A stretch of 6,766 nucleotides of DNA from Chloroflexota bacterium (GTDB lineage Bacteria > Chloroflexota > Anaerolineae > Promineifilales > Promineifilaceae), in contig JAJRTP010000720.1 in NCBI GenBank assembly GCA_024278255.1, forward strand, positions 1-6,766. Reading direction: 5' to 3'. A program made the translations under genes and the position numbers. The notes under the pieces are model-generated. The model was given only the letters and a program-made list of their open reading frames with translations, was not told the origin of the DNA and ran no database searches. The first letter of the stretch is position 1, and the number at the start of each line of letters is the position of its first letter. This document shows, piece after piece, positions 1 to 5,430 of this stretch.

Positions 1-82
1 GCAGAAAAGTGATAGTAAAAAGCCAACAAGAGGAAAAACCACCATGAAATCCACGAAATTCGGCTCGATTATTCAATTATAA
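1..82 (+). other. possible 3' end of an upstream gene
   Basis: Two plus-strand frames are open from the window edge: one ends at TAA 80-82, the other at TGA 45-47 with a tail reading KVIVKSQQEEKPP. Either could be the C-terminus of a gene that lies mostly outside the window; neither gives a recognisable domain. An ATG at 44 behind AGAGG would encode only 12 residues. The terminator at 168-201 fits a gene ending here. From 83 to 167 I see no gene, only a small inverted repeat. Confidence 0.2.
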
Positions 83-95
83 AGGTACTCGAATC

Positions 96-115
96 AACTC
101 AATCTTGATTGAGTT
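96..115. repeat. perfect 9-bp inverted repeat
   Basis: AACTCAATC and GATTGAGTT are perfect reverse complements separated by only TT, so the DNA is an almost continuous palindrome. As RNA it would form an 8-bp stem with a CUUG loop. It has no T-run, so it is not an obvious terminator. It could be a protein-binding site or a transcript-end hairpin; function unknown. Confidence 0.5.
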
Positions 116-167
116 TGGTTCATGTTGTCAAAAGTCCAACGATCTAACACAACTGAATAATTATGAT

Positions 168-201
168 AAAGGTGACGGCCGTTTCTACGGCCGTCATCTT
201 T
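168..201 (+). terminator. intrinsic terminator, probably bidirectional
   Basis: A long hairpin: GACGGCCGT (174-182) and ACGGCCGTC (187-195) pair perfectly around a TTCT loop. The stem extends outward through T-A, G-T, G-C and an AAA (168-170)/TTT (199-201) base, giving about 15 pairs. The plus-strand exit is T-rich (CTTTCGTTT); the minus-strand exit reads CCTTTATC. It isolates the kinase operon from whatever lies upstream. Both arms are built from the octamer ACGGCCGT that recurs across the window. Confidence 0.8.
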
Positions 202-225
202 CGTTTACCGATCAGGTCTGACCAA

Positions 226-257
226 TTGAAAGACACCACGAGATTAAGTGGTATAGT
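226..257 (+). promoter_or_regulatory. candidate promoter of the kinase operon (weak)
   Basis: TATAGT at 252-257 is preceded by TGG at 249-251, which makes an extended -10 element. The nearest -35-like hexamer is TTGAAA at 226-231, 20 bp away, which is longer than the usual 17. Transcription would start near 264, giving a 5' leader of only about 10-20 nt. It lies just after the terminator and just before the first gene. Confidence 0.4.
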
Positions 258-274
258 TAACGGGAAGTAGACAG

Positions 275-1714
275 GTGACAATGATGGTTGATAACCTGAA
301 CCGGTTTTTTGAACTCAATCAGACAATCGTTTTTTTTGTTTACGGCCTCGTTTTTTTTGTGATGGGGTTGGCAATCGCTTTGCAGTCTCGCCACCACAGC
401 CGTTTGGAACTGGCACGGGCTTTAGGTTGGCTGGCCGCATTTGGCATTGCCCATGGTCTGCACGAGTGGGGCGCGATATTTATTCCTATTCAGGCCCAGT
501 ATATAAACCCGGTTATCATTGAATTGCTGCACGTATTACGGGTTATCCTTCTAGCCCTTTCCTTTGCCTTTTTGTTTCAGTTTGGCGTCGAACTTTTGCG
601 TGAACGCTGGCCACGCTTGATGTTGTTCCCCTTGTTTTTTATGGTGGGTTGGACGCTCATTTTTATTCTGCCGGGGATTGCCTGGGTAACTAATTTTGAT
701 TTATGGCACCAACAAGCCAGTACCTGGGCGCGCTATTTGCTGGGATTTACGGGCGGTATGGTAGCGGCAGCCGGTTTGTACTACCAGGCTCAGCGCCACA
801 TTAAGCCGCTTGATTTGCAGCCTATTTACCGGACGCTGCAAATTGCCGGGGCCTGTCTGCTGCTTTATGCACTTTTGGGTGGCTTAATTGTGCCCGCCGG
901 CGATTTTTTCCCGGCGAACTGGTTGAATGAAACGGCCGTACAAAACGCCATTGGCATCCCCCTACCCGTTTTTCGTTCGCTGGTCGGATTGGTGTTAGCC
1001 ATTGCCATCATTCGCGCGATGGATGTATTTGATGTGGAAGTAGACCAAATGATTGAACAAATGGAGGTAGAGCAAAGCCTGACGGTGGAAAGAGACCGTA
1101 TCGGGCGGGATTTGCACGATGGGGCGGTGCAGCAGCTTTACTCTGCCGGCTTGATGGTGTCCGCAGCCCGGCACAAACTGTCTTCAGAACCCGATGTCGC
1201 CGAGCAGCGCCTGGATAGAGCCGTGCGGACAATTGATGAAGCGATTGCCGGTTTACGAGCCATGATGGGTGAACTGCGTGAAACACCGGCCGTCACTACT
1301 TTGCCAGATGAGCTGCGGAAGCAAACGTCCGACCCCCGCTTTACAGCCCTGATGGCGGTAACTTTGCAATTAGATTTGCCCGATACGGCCACTTCGACTT
1401 CGCTCAGTACGGCCGTATTCACCCCCATTCAGACCCACCACATCAGCGCCATCCTTAACGAAGCCCTATCTAATGCCGCCCGTCACGCCCACGCTCGCCA
1501 CGTCGAGGTGGTGGCTTGCCAGAATGGGTGTCAGTTTCAGCTTACTATCCACGATGATGGTCGTGGCTTCAACCCGGATGAGCAAACCACCGGTTACGGC
1601 CTGCGCAACATGCGCGACCGCGCCCGGCTGCTGGGCGGCCAACTGCGTATCCAATCCCAACCCCATGAAGGCGCTGCGATTACCCTGATCCTGCCTATGG
1701 AGGAAGCCTCATGA
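275..1714 (+). CDS. seven-helix membrane sensor histidine kinase, NarL/LiaS-type (HisKA_3)
   Basis: Membrane sensor kinase that autophosphorylates on histidine and passes phosphate to the regulator encoded next. Residues about 16-37, 47-70, 82-107, 113-137, 152-172, 187-208 and 229-248 are hydrophobic, suggesting seven membrane spans with little extracytoplasmic loop. A short charged helix follows (250-272), then the dimerisation domain with VERDRIGRDLHDG and phospho-accepting His281. The ATPase domain has an N box (N395, E396, N400), a G1 box DDGRGF (427-432) and a G2 box GYGLRNM (440-446), all intact. The start is uncertain: GTG 275 has GGGAAG at 262-267, while ATG 284 has AGGTGA (273-278) five bases upstream. 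The sensor part matches no named domain I recognise, so the signal is unknown. The linker between HisKA_3 and ATPase carries an in-frame repeat insertion. An SD (GGAGG, 1699-1703) for the next gene lies in its 3' end. Confidence 0.93.
   Translation: MTMMVDNLNRFFELNQTIVFFVYGLVFFVMGLAIALQSRHHSRLELARALGWLAAFGIAHGLHEWGAIFIPIQAQYINPVIIELLHVLRVILLALSFAFLFQFGVELLRERWPRLMLFPLFFMVGWTLIFILPGIAWVTNFDLWHQQASTWARYLLGFTGGMVAAAGLYYQAQRHIKPLDLQPIYRTLQIAGACLLLYALLGGLIVPAGDFFPANWLNETAVQNAIGIPLPVFRSLVGLVLAIAIIRAMDVFDVEVDQMIEQMEVEQSLTVERDRIGRDLHDGAVQQLYSAGLMVSAARHKLSSEPDVAEQRLDRAVRTIDEAIAGLRAMMGELRETPAVTTLPDELRKQTSDPRFTALMAVTLQLDLPDTATSTSLSTAVFTPIQTHHISAILNEALSNAARHAHARHVEVVACQNGCQFQLTIHDDGRGFNPDEQTTGYGLRNMRDRARLLGGQLRIQSQPHEGAAITLILPMEEAS
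1384..1414. repeat. 24-bp repeat insertion with 7-bp flanking duplication, inside the kinase gene
   Basis: TACGGCC occurs at 1384-1390 and again at 1408-1414. Between them lies ACTTCGACTTCGCTCAG (1391-1407), a phrase I recall as a dispersed repeat in several bacterial genomes. The offset is exactly 24 bp, or eight codons, so the reading frame is kept. It encodes the low-complexity stretch TSTSLSTA in the linker before the ATPase domain, where extra length should be tolerated. Confidence 0.5.
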
Positions 1715-2367
1715 GTTTGCGTGTCTTGTTAGTGGATGATCATGAAGTAGTACGGCTGGGCCTGAAAACCTTGCTGGAAGATGTAGAATGGCTGGAGGTG
1801 GTGGCCGAAGCGGGAGATGCGGTTACGGCCGTGCAAGCTGCTGACCGCCACCAACCCGACGCCGTTGTCATGGACATTCGTCTGCCAGGAGAAAGCGGCA
1901 TCGAAGCCTGCGCCACCATTACCCAACGCTGGCCCCATATCAAAGTCATCATGCTCACCTCCCACGGCGAGGACGATCTGCTGTTTCGGGCCATTCAGGC
2001 CGGCGCTTCCGGTTACGTGTTGAAGCAGGTGGGGAATGAGCCGGTCATCAAGGCCTTAGATGCGGTGCGCCGGGGAGAGGCCCTGCTCGACCCGGTTGTC
2101 ACCCGGCGCGTCCTCAACTACGTGCGCCAGAGTGAGCGGGACCACCAGGCGGCCGCGTTTAAGGATTTATCGGAACGGGAAATGGAGATTTTGGCGCTGG
2201 TCGCTCAAGGAAAATCAAATAGGGAGATTGCCGCGGAGCTTACCCTGGCCGAAAAAACTGTACGGAATCATGTCAGCGCCATTCTCAGTAAATTGGGCGT
2301 GACCAACCGCATCGAAGCCGCCACTTACGCCGTGCGGCACCACATCGAAGATTATCAGGCTGAATGA
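1711..2367 (+). CDS. two-component response regulator, NarL/LuxR family
   Basis: DNA-binding response regulator, 218 residues, a typical family length. The receiver domain (about 3-120) has the acidic pair D9/D10, phospho-accepting D55 in VVMDIRLPG, T83 and K105, all at the expected positions. A linker leads to a LuxR-type helix-turn-helix (about 152-210) with LSERE at 153-157 and recognition segment AEKTVRNHVSAILSKLG. The ATG overlaps the kinase stop as ATGA, with GGAGG seven bases upstream, so the pair should be translationally coupled and is almost certainly a cognate pair. It resembles the LiaR/VraR/DegU group in layout, but the target genes cannot be read from the window. Confidence 0.95.
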   Translation: MSLRVLLVDDHEVVRLGLKTLLEDVEWLEVVAEAGDAVTAVQAADRHQPDAVVMDIRLPGESGIEACATITQRWPHIKVIMLTSHGEDDLLFRAIQAGASGYVLKQVGNEPVIKALDAVRRGEALLDPVVTRRVLNYVRQSERDHQAAAFKDLSEREMEILALVAQGKSNREIAAELTLAEKTVRNHVSAILSKLGVTNRIEAATYAVRHHIEDYQAE

Positions 2368-2412
2368 AATGGTGGGTGATTTGCCAAATTGACCTGCTGA
2401 AAGGGGACAGAT

Positions 2413-2784
2413 ATGGAATTTTTTGCTATTGCCCAAGCCGGGCTAAATGAACAAGCTATTCAGGAGCAGGTAACTGTGGCCCGCATGGGCGCGTATTGTG
2501 ACACCATCGTAGTGCTGGATGGGGACGATGAAGCGGGCCATATCGGCACAGTGTGGGGCGAGTTCCCGGTGCAGCGCCAGATCATCCGGGGCGGGGTGCG
2601 GTTTGCCCTGACCACCTGCCCCAACGCCCTGGCCTGGACTATCACCAACGGCTTCCCGCCCGCGCCGGATGATGTTGTCATCCACGGAACGATCAACCGC
2701 ACTGAACATGATGAAGATTTTATAGAGTCCATTGTCGAGTTTCTGGAGACGTGGCGGCTGGGATTGGAGACTGTGCGGGGCTGA
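2413..2784 (+). CDS. hypothetical 123-residue protein in the kinase operon
   Basis: I do not recognise this protein. It starts at ATG 2413 behind AAAGGGG (about 2400-2406), a well-placed SD, and lies 45 bp after the regulator on the same strand with no terminator between, so co-transcription is likely. It has no signal peptide or membrane span and looks cytosolic. Visible features are an acidic stretch VVLDGDDEAGH (33-43), a GEFPVQRQIIRGGVRF segment (49-64), two cysteines (29 and 69) and an acidic C-terminal helix (about 97-118, HDEDFIESIVEFLETW). The pattern suggests a small single alpha/beta domain. The opposite strand is also open here, but that frame lacks an SD and its only protein-like part is a kinase remnant beyond this gene. 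Confidence 0.7.
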   Translation: MEFFAIAQAGLNEQAIQEQVTVARMGAYCDTIVVLDGDDEAGHIGTVWGEFPVQRQIIRGGVRFALTTCPNALAWTITNGFPPAPDDVVIHGTINRTEHDEDFIESIVEFLETWRLGLETVRG

Positions 2785-2816
2785 TGAGTATCAGGCAGCG
2801 CCGGCCTAACCGGGGC

Positions 2817-2954
2817 GGGACTGGTGGCTGTGAGACGGCCGTTACGCCCCTCCACAATATGTTTGCTAATCGTCAGGCCAATGCCGCTGCCCGCTCCCCG
2901 GTGCGAGCGCGATGCTGACTGGCTCGTCATTTGTCTTGGCCCGAATGGACCGTT
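2817..2954 (-). pseudogene. remnant of a HisKA-type sensor kinase ATPase domain
   Basis: Reading the minus strand from about 2954, a short open stretch gives RGAGSGIGLTISKHIVEGRN followed by GRLTATSP (2900-2817). This is the G2 box and following helix of a classical sensor kinase, where families usually read SGIGLTISKHIVEAHGGRLTA. No H, N or G1 box remains, the sequence after TSPAP is proline-rich and not kinase-like, and no start or SD is seen, so it is a decayed fragment. It differs in type from the HisKA_3 kinase at 275-1714 and so is not a copy of it. It lies just past the glmS stop on the same strand, suggesting a kinase gene once stood there. Confidence 0.6.
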
Positions 2955-2968
2955 GCCCGCCGGCGGGC
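2955..2968. repeat. 14-bp perfect GC palindrome
   Basis: GCCCGCCGGCGGGC is a perfect palindrome 23 bp beyond the glmS stop, between convergent genes. As RNA it would form a 5-bp G-C stem around CCGG on either strand. No T-run follows directly (the run at 2985-2990 is 16 bp away on the plus strand), so it is at best a weak terminator or a 3'-end stabilising hairpin for glmS mRNA. Confidence 0.4.
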
Positions 2969-2990
2969 GTGTAAGCCAAACAGCCTTTTT

Positions 2991-4835
2991 CTACTCCACC
3001 GTCACACTTTTTGCCAGATTGCGTGGCTGGTCCACATCGCAGCCGCGGCGCACGGCGATGTGGTAGCTGAGGAGCTGCAAAGGCATCACGTTGACGATGG
3101 GGGCCAGCAGGGGCGGCGTCAGGGGCACGTGGATGACGTAATCAGCCTCTTGCTCAATGGCCTCGTCCCCCTCCGTCGCCAGAGCGATGACTGTGCCGCC
3201 CCGCGCTTTGGCTTGCTGAATCTGGCTGACCATCTTTTCATACAGCCCGTCTTGCGTAGCGACGGCCACGACCGGCATACTCTCATCAATCAGGGCGATG
3301 GGGCCGTGTTTCATCTCTCCGGCGGGATACCCTTCAGCGTGGATGTAACTGATCTCTTTGAGCTTGAGCGCGCCTTCCAGGGCCACTGGATAGTTGATGC
3401 CCCGTCCCAAAAAGAGAAAATCTTCCGCCTTGAAGAAGCGCAAGGCCAACTCCCGGTACTCGTCATTCCGATCCAGAACACGGCCGGCCAGGTCGGGCAG
3501 ATGGGCCAGATCGTCTACGCGCCGGCGCAGTTGCGCCGATGACAACGTCCCACGCATCTGGCCCAGGGCGCAGGCCAGCATGTACAAATCGGCCAGCGAA
3601 GTAGTGAACGCTTTGGTGCTGGCCACGCCGATTTCCGGCCCGGCCTGCATGGCGATGTGGCCGTCAGCGATGCGCATGGCCTGGCTGCCGATGGCGTTAA
3701 CGATGCTCCACAGGGTAGCCCCTTCGGCTCTGGCTTGTTCCATAGCTGCCAGGGTATCGGCCGTTTCTCCGGATTGGGTGATGGCCAGGACGTCCGTATC
3801 CTCCCCCACAATCGGATCGTAATAGCGAAACTCCGAGGCATATTCCACTTCCACCGGAATGCGGGCCAGGGACTCGATCAAAAATTTACCGACCAGCCCG
3901 GCGTAATAACTGGTGCCGCAGGCGACAATAAAAATCTTGTTTAGCTTTTGTACCAGCGCCGGCGTCAGGTTCATTTCCGGCAGACAGACAGTGCCTTTGT
4001 CAAAATCCACTCGTCCCCGCAGCGTATCTACCAGGGCTTGCGGCTGGTCAAAAATCTCCTTTTCCATGAAATGGGTAAATTCCCCTTTGGCCGCGCTCAC
4101 CGGGTCCCAGGGGATGGTGTGAATGTCCGGGGTGAGGGGACGGCCGTCCAATCCCATCACTTGATACCCGTCCCGCGTCACTCGCGCCATCTGCCGGTTT
4201 TCCAGAAAGACCATCTCGCGGGTGTATTCCAGAATGGCGGGGGTGTCTGAGGCAATGTACATCTCGCCTTCACCCAGGCCCAGGGTGATGCCCCCCGCGT
4301 TCCCCAGACGGGCGCAGATGAGGGTGTCCGGCTGCTGGGTGTCCATAACAACGACGGCGTTGGCGCCGCGCAACTGATTGAGGGTTTGGCGCACGCCCGT
4401 TTCCAAATCCAGCCCCGCTTCCAGATACCGCTCCACCAACTGAGCAATCACTTCCGTATCCGTGTCCGATTCAAAGCGCACCCCTTCCGCCTGGAGTTCT
4501 TCGCGCAGGCTGGCAAAATTTTCTACGATGCCGTTATGAACGAGGACGACACGGCCGTTCATGCTCACGTGAGGGTGGGCATTGCGCTGGCTCGGTTCCC
4601 CATGTGTAGCCCAGCGCGTGTGCCCAATGGCAATATGCCCCTGCAAAGGAGATTGAGCCATCATCGTTTCCAGATTGATCAGTTTGCCCACGTCACGGCG
4701 GAGGGAGATACGGCCGTTTTGCTCCAGAACAGCGATCCCCGCCGAATCATATCCCCGGTACTCCAGCCGTTTCAACCCTCGCAGCACCACAGACGGCGCC
4801 TGCCGCGGGCCAATATAACCTACAATACCACACAT
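2991..4835 (-). CDS. glmS: glutamine--fructose-6-phosphate aminotransferase (isomerising)
   Basis: GlmS converts fructose-6-phosphate and glutamine to glucosamine-6-phosphate and glutamate, the first committed step toward UDP-GlcNAc and peptidoglycan. It is cytosolic. The 614 residues match the usual length of about 600-610. The N-terminal glutaminase domain begins MCGIVGYIG, with Cys2 as nucleophile after Met removal, then HTRWATHG (72-79), HNG (100-102) and D126. Two SIS sugar-isomerase domains follow: CGTSYY (306-311) and QSGET (354-358) in the first; LGRGINYPVALEGALKLKE (476-494) and MKHGPIALID (508-517, the His of ring opening) in the second. The C-terminus QPRNLAKSVTVE carries the catalytic Lys609. 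All key residues are present. GGAGG at 4846-4842 lies six bases before the ATG. It is transcribed away from the LacI gene and appears to be controlled by a leader ribozyme. Confidence 0.98.
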   Translation of the reverse strand: MCGIVGYIGPRQAPSVVLRGLKRLEYRGYDSAGIAVLEQNGRISLRRDVGKLINLETMMAQSPLQGHIAIGHTRWATHGEPSQRNAHPHVSMNGRVVLVHNGIVENFASLREELQAEGVRFESDTDTEVIAQLVERYLEAGLDLETGVRQTLNQLRGANAVVVMDTQQPDTLICARLGNAGGITLGLGEGEMYIASDTPAILEYTREMVFLENRQMARVTRDGYQVMGLDGRPLTPDIHTIPWDPVSAAKGEFTHFMEKEIFDQPQALVDTLRGRVDFDKGTVCLPEMNLTPALVQKLNKIFIVACGTSYYAGLVGKFLIESLARIPVEVEYASEFRYYDPIVGEDTDVLAITQSGETADTLAAMEQARAEGATLWSIVNAIGSQAMRIADGHIAMQAGPEIGVASTKAFTTSLADLYMLACALGQMRGTLSSAQLRRRVDDLAHLPDLAGRVLDRNDEYRELALRFFKAEDFLFLGRGINYPVALEGALKLKEISYIHAEGYPAGEMKHGPIALIDESMPVVAVATQDGLYEKMVSQIQQAKARGGTVIALATEGDEAIEQEADYVIHVPLTPPLLAPIVNVMPLQLLSYHIAVRRGCDVDQPRNLAKSVTVE

Positions 4836-4849
4836 AATAAACCTCCATG

Positions 4850-4911
4850 TTGCGTATTGCGTATTACGTATTGCGTAGCAGCTTTCTCAATACGCAATAC
4901 GCGATACAAAA
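4850..4911. repeat. head-to-head heptamer repeat, TTGCGTA type
   Basis: Four tandem heptamers run forward (TTGCGTA, TTGCGTA, TTACGTA, TTGCGTA; 4850-4877), then a 13-nt spacer (4878-4890), then three degenerate heptamers in the opposite orientation (TACGCAA, TACGCGA, TACAAAA; 4891-4911). In register, 20 of 24 positions of 4850-4873 and 4888-4911 are complementary, giving a long hairpin with a 14-nt loop. In the glmS mRNA the hairpin would end four bases upstream of the SD, so it could affect ribosome access. Confidence 0.75.
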
Positions 4912-4930
4912 TGGCGGCGTTCCCTGAATT

Positions 4931-4953
4931 GTCGTAAACGACTGTCGTAAACG
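4931..4953. repeat. 10-bp direct repeat GTCGTAAACG
   Basis: GTCGTAAACG occurs at 4931-4940 and 4944-4953, 13 bp apart. The first copy extends to GTCGTAAACGAC, itself a short inverted repeat (GTCGT/ACGAC). It sits in the glmS leader between the two heptamer repeats. Role unknown. Confidence 0.45.
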
Positions 4954-4971
4954 TGGGGGACGCCCCTTCTT

Positions 4972-5038
4972 TTAGTAATCAGTGTTCAGTAATCAGTATT
5001 CAGTTGGCTGACTGAATACTGAACACTGCACACTGACA
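4972..5038. repeat. head-to-head heptamer repeat, TCAGTNN type
   Basis: Forward heptamers TTAGTAA, TCAGTGT, TCAGTAA, TCAGTAT and TCAGTTG (4972-5006) are followed by GCTG and four reverse heptamers ACTGAAT, ACTGAAC, ACTGCAC, ACTGACA (5011-5038). Arms 4979-5004 and 5011-5036 are complementary at 23 of 26 positions around a six-base loop. The design equals that of the 4850-4911 element but with a different core word. It lies between the ribozyme and glmS. Confidence 0.75.
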
Positions 5039-5166
5039 ATCGCCACGCGCTCTACGTTTTGTCGGCCGGTTGCCCGCGCCGGTTTGTCGTACAGCTTCTC
5101 GAAGGGGCATAGAAACAGAGTGTGGCATCCCTGGAAGGCATCCGCTGATCTCTCGATTTTCCCTAA

Positions 5167-5208
5167 ATAATTTCCAAAGAAATTATAAATGATTTCCAAA
5201 GAAACCAT
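5167..5208 (-). repeat. two tandem UUUG-loop hairpins inside the ribozyme insertion
   Basis: A 13-bp direct repeat with a 22-bp period (ATTTCCAAAGAAA at 5170-5182 and 5192-5204, plus strand) forms two adjacent hairpins in the minus-strand RNA. Hairpin one (5208-5189) pairs ATGGTTTC with GAAATCAT, with one G-U pair; hairpin two (5186-5167) pairs ATAATTTC with GAAATTAT perfectly. Both have eight pairs and a UUUG loop. The copies differ at two pairs (G-C to A-U, G-U to A-U) yet stay paired. Confidence 0.7.
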
Positions 5209-5218
5209 AGGTTAGCGC

Positions 5219-5232
5219 CCACCTCGCGGTGG
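5219..5232 (-). other. GNRA-capped hairpin in the ribozyme insertion
   Basis: CCACC and GGTGG form a five-pair G-C-rich stem capped by GCGA, a GNRA tetraloop, in the minus-strand RNA. It opens the 77-nt insertion that splits the ribozyme core. GNRA loops often dock into helices, so it may be a structural element of the enlarged ribozyme. Confidence 0.6.
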
Positions 5233-5263
5233 AGAACCTTCGCCTCGTCAACCCAGTCTCAAG

Positions 5264-5305
5264 CACCGATTACCATCCACCGATAACCAATTACCGAAAA
5301 CCAGG
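5264..5305. repeat. tandem heptamer array, NACCGAT type
   Basis: Six consecutive heptamers on the plus strand: CACCGAT, TACCATC, CACCGAT, AACCAAT, TACCGAA, AACCAGG, with a shared ACC core at positions 2-4. Unlike the two other heptamer elements nearby it runs in one orientation only. Its position corresponds to the P1 loop and part of one P1 arm of the glmS ribozyme on the other strand. Confidence 0.6.
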
Positions 5306-5325
5306 CCCATGCGCTTATCTTGCCC

Positions 5326-5356
5326 TTGTTAACATCCCGTTTTAGTCGGGAAACAA
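5326..5356 (-). other. 5'-terminal stem-loop of the glmS transcript
   Basis: In the minus-strand RNA, TTGTT (5356-5352) pairs with AACAA (5330-5326) and TCCCG (5351-5347) with CGGGA (5339-5335) around a seven-base loop, with a four-base asymmetric bulge. It begins about where transcription should start and ends 10 nt before the ribozyme cleavage site, so it would form most of the fragment released on cleavage. Confidence 0.5.
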
Positions 5357-5362
5357 CAATTA

Positions 5363-5390
5363 TTTATAGTGAGTTGCTCTGGTTTGTCAA
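5363..5390 (-). promoter_or_regulatory. glmS promoter
   Basis: On the minus strand TTGACA (5390-5385) and TATAAA (5368-5363) are separated by 16 bp, close to the sigma-70 consensus. Transcription would start near 5356, about 40 nt before the ribozyme cleavage site and some 520 nt before the glmS start codon. It faces away from the LacI-gene promoter and does not overlap its operators. Confidence 0.7.
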
Positions 5391-5430
5391 TTCAGATGAT
5401 ACGATCCTTATCTTTCTTTCTATATTTCCA

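Larger units (their letters stand above)
5049..5315 (-). ncRNA. glmS self-cleaving ribozyme, enlarged form
   Basis: On the minus strand upstream of glmS the conserved blocks of the glucosamine-6-phosphate-activated ribozyme appear in order. The cleavage site would be A5315|G5314, followed by GCGCATGGGCC, which aligns without gaps to the known GCGCCTGGACT type. P1 pairs CCTGGTTTT (5305-5297) with GAGACTGGG (5260-5252), including changes that keep pairing. Then come GTTGACGAGGCGAAGGTT (5252-5235), ATCGA (5157-5153), GCGGATGCC (5145-5137) and CCTTC (5138-5134), which pairs back with GAAGG (5241-5237). A P4-like stem pairs GCTGTACG (5095-5088) with CGTAGAGC (5056-5049), seven of eight. It would cleave the glmS mRNA when the product accumulates. 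Unusual: a heptamer array in the P1 loop and about 77 extra nt between GGTT and ATCGA. One family-typical C-G core pair becomes A/A here. Identification rests on remembered family sequences, not a search. Confidence 0.85.

Noticed and set aside
2798..2818. Hairpin terminator around CGCCGGCCTAACCGGGGCG after the 123-residue gene
   Set aside because: Pairing needs a bulge and no T-run follows, so it cannot be supported as a terminator.
2460..2930. 156-residue minus-strand open frame as an intact gene
   Set aside because: Only its first 40 or so residues resemble a protein family (kinase G2 box); the rest is antisense to the 123-residue gene and low in structure, so only the remnant is kept.
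2931..3542. 203-residue plus-strand open frame antisense to the 3' half of glmS
   Set aside because: Frame shadow of glmS; no SD and no recognisable domain.
4386..4937. 183-residue plus-strand open frame antisense to glmS
   Set aside because: It is a shadow of the glmS codons, runs into the heptamer repeat and has no family features; glmS on the other strand is complete.
4954..4974. Terminator at GGGGACGCCCC followed by TTCTTTT
   Set aside because: The stem has only four pairs and a three-base loop, and no plus-strand gene ends nearby; probably chance.
4993..5208. 71-residue open frame on the minus strand in the glmS leader
   Set aside because: It overlaps the ribozyme core and the TCAGTNN heptamer repeat, has no SD at a useful distance, and its sequence looks like translated structured RNA and repeats.
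4850..5305. CRISPR array
   Set aside because: The repeat unit is seven bases with no spacers of constant length, and no cas-like gene is present.
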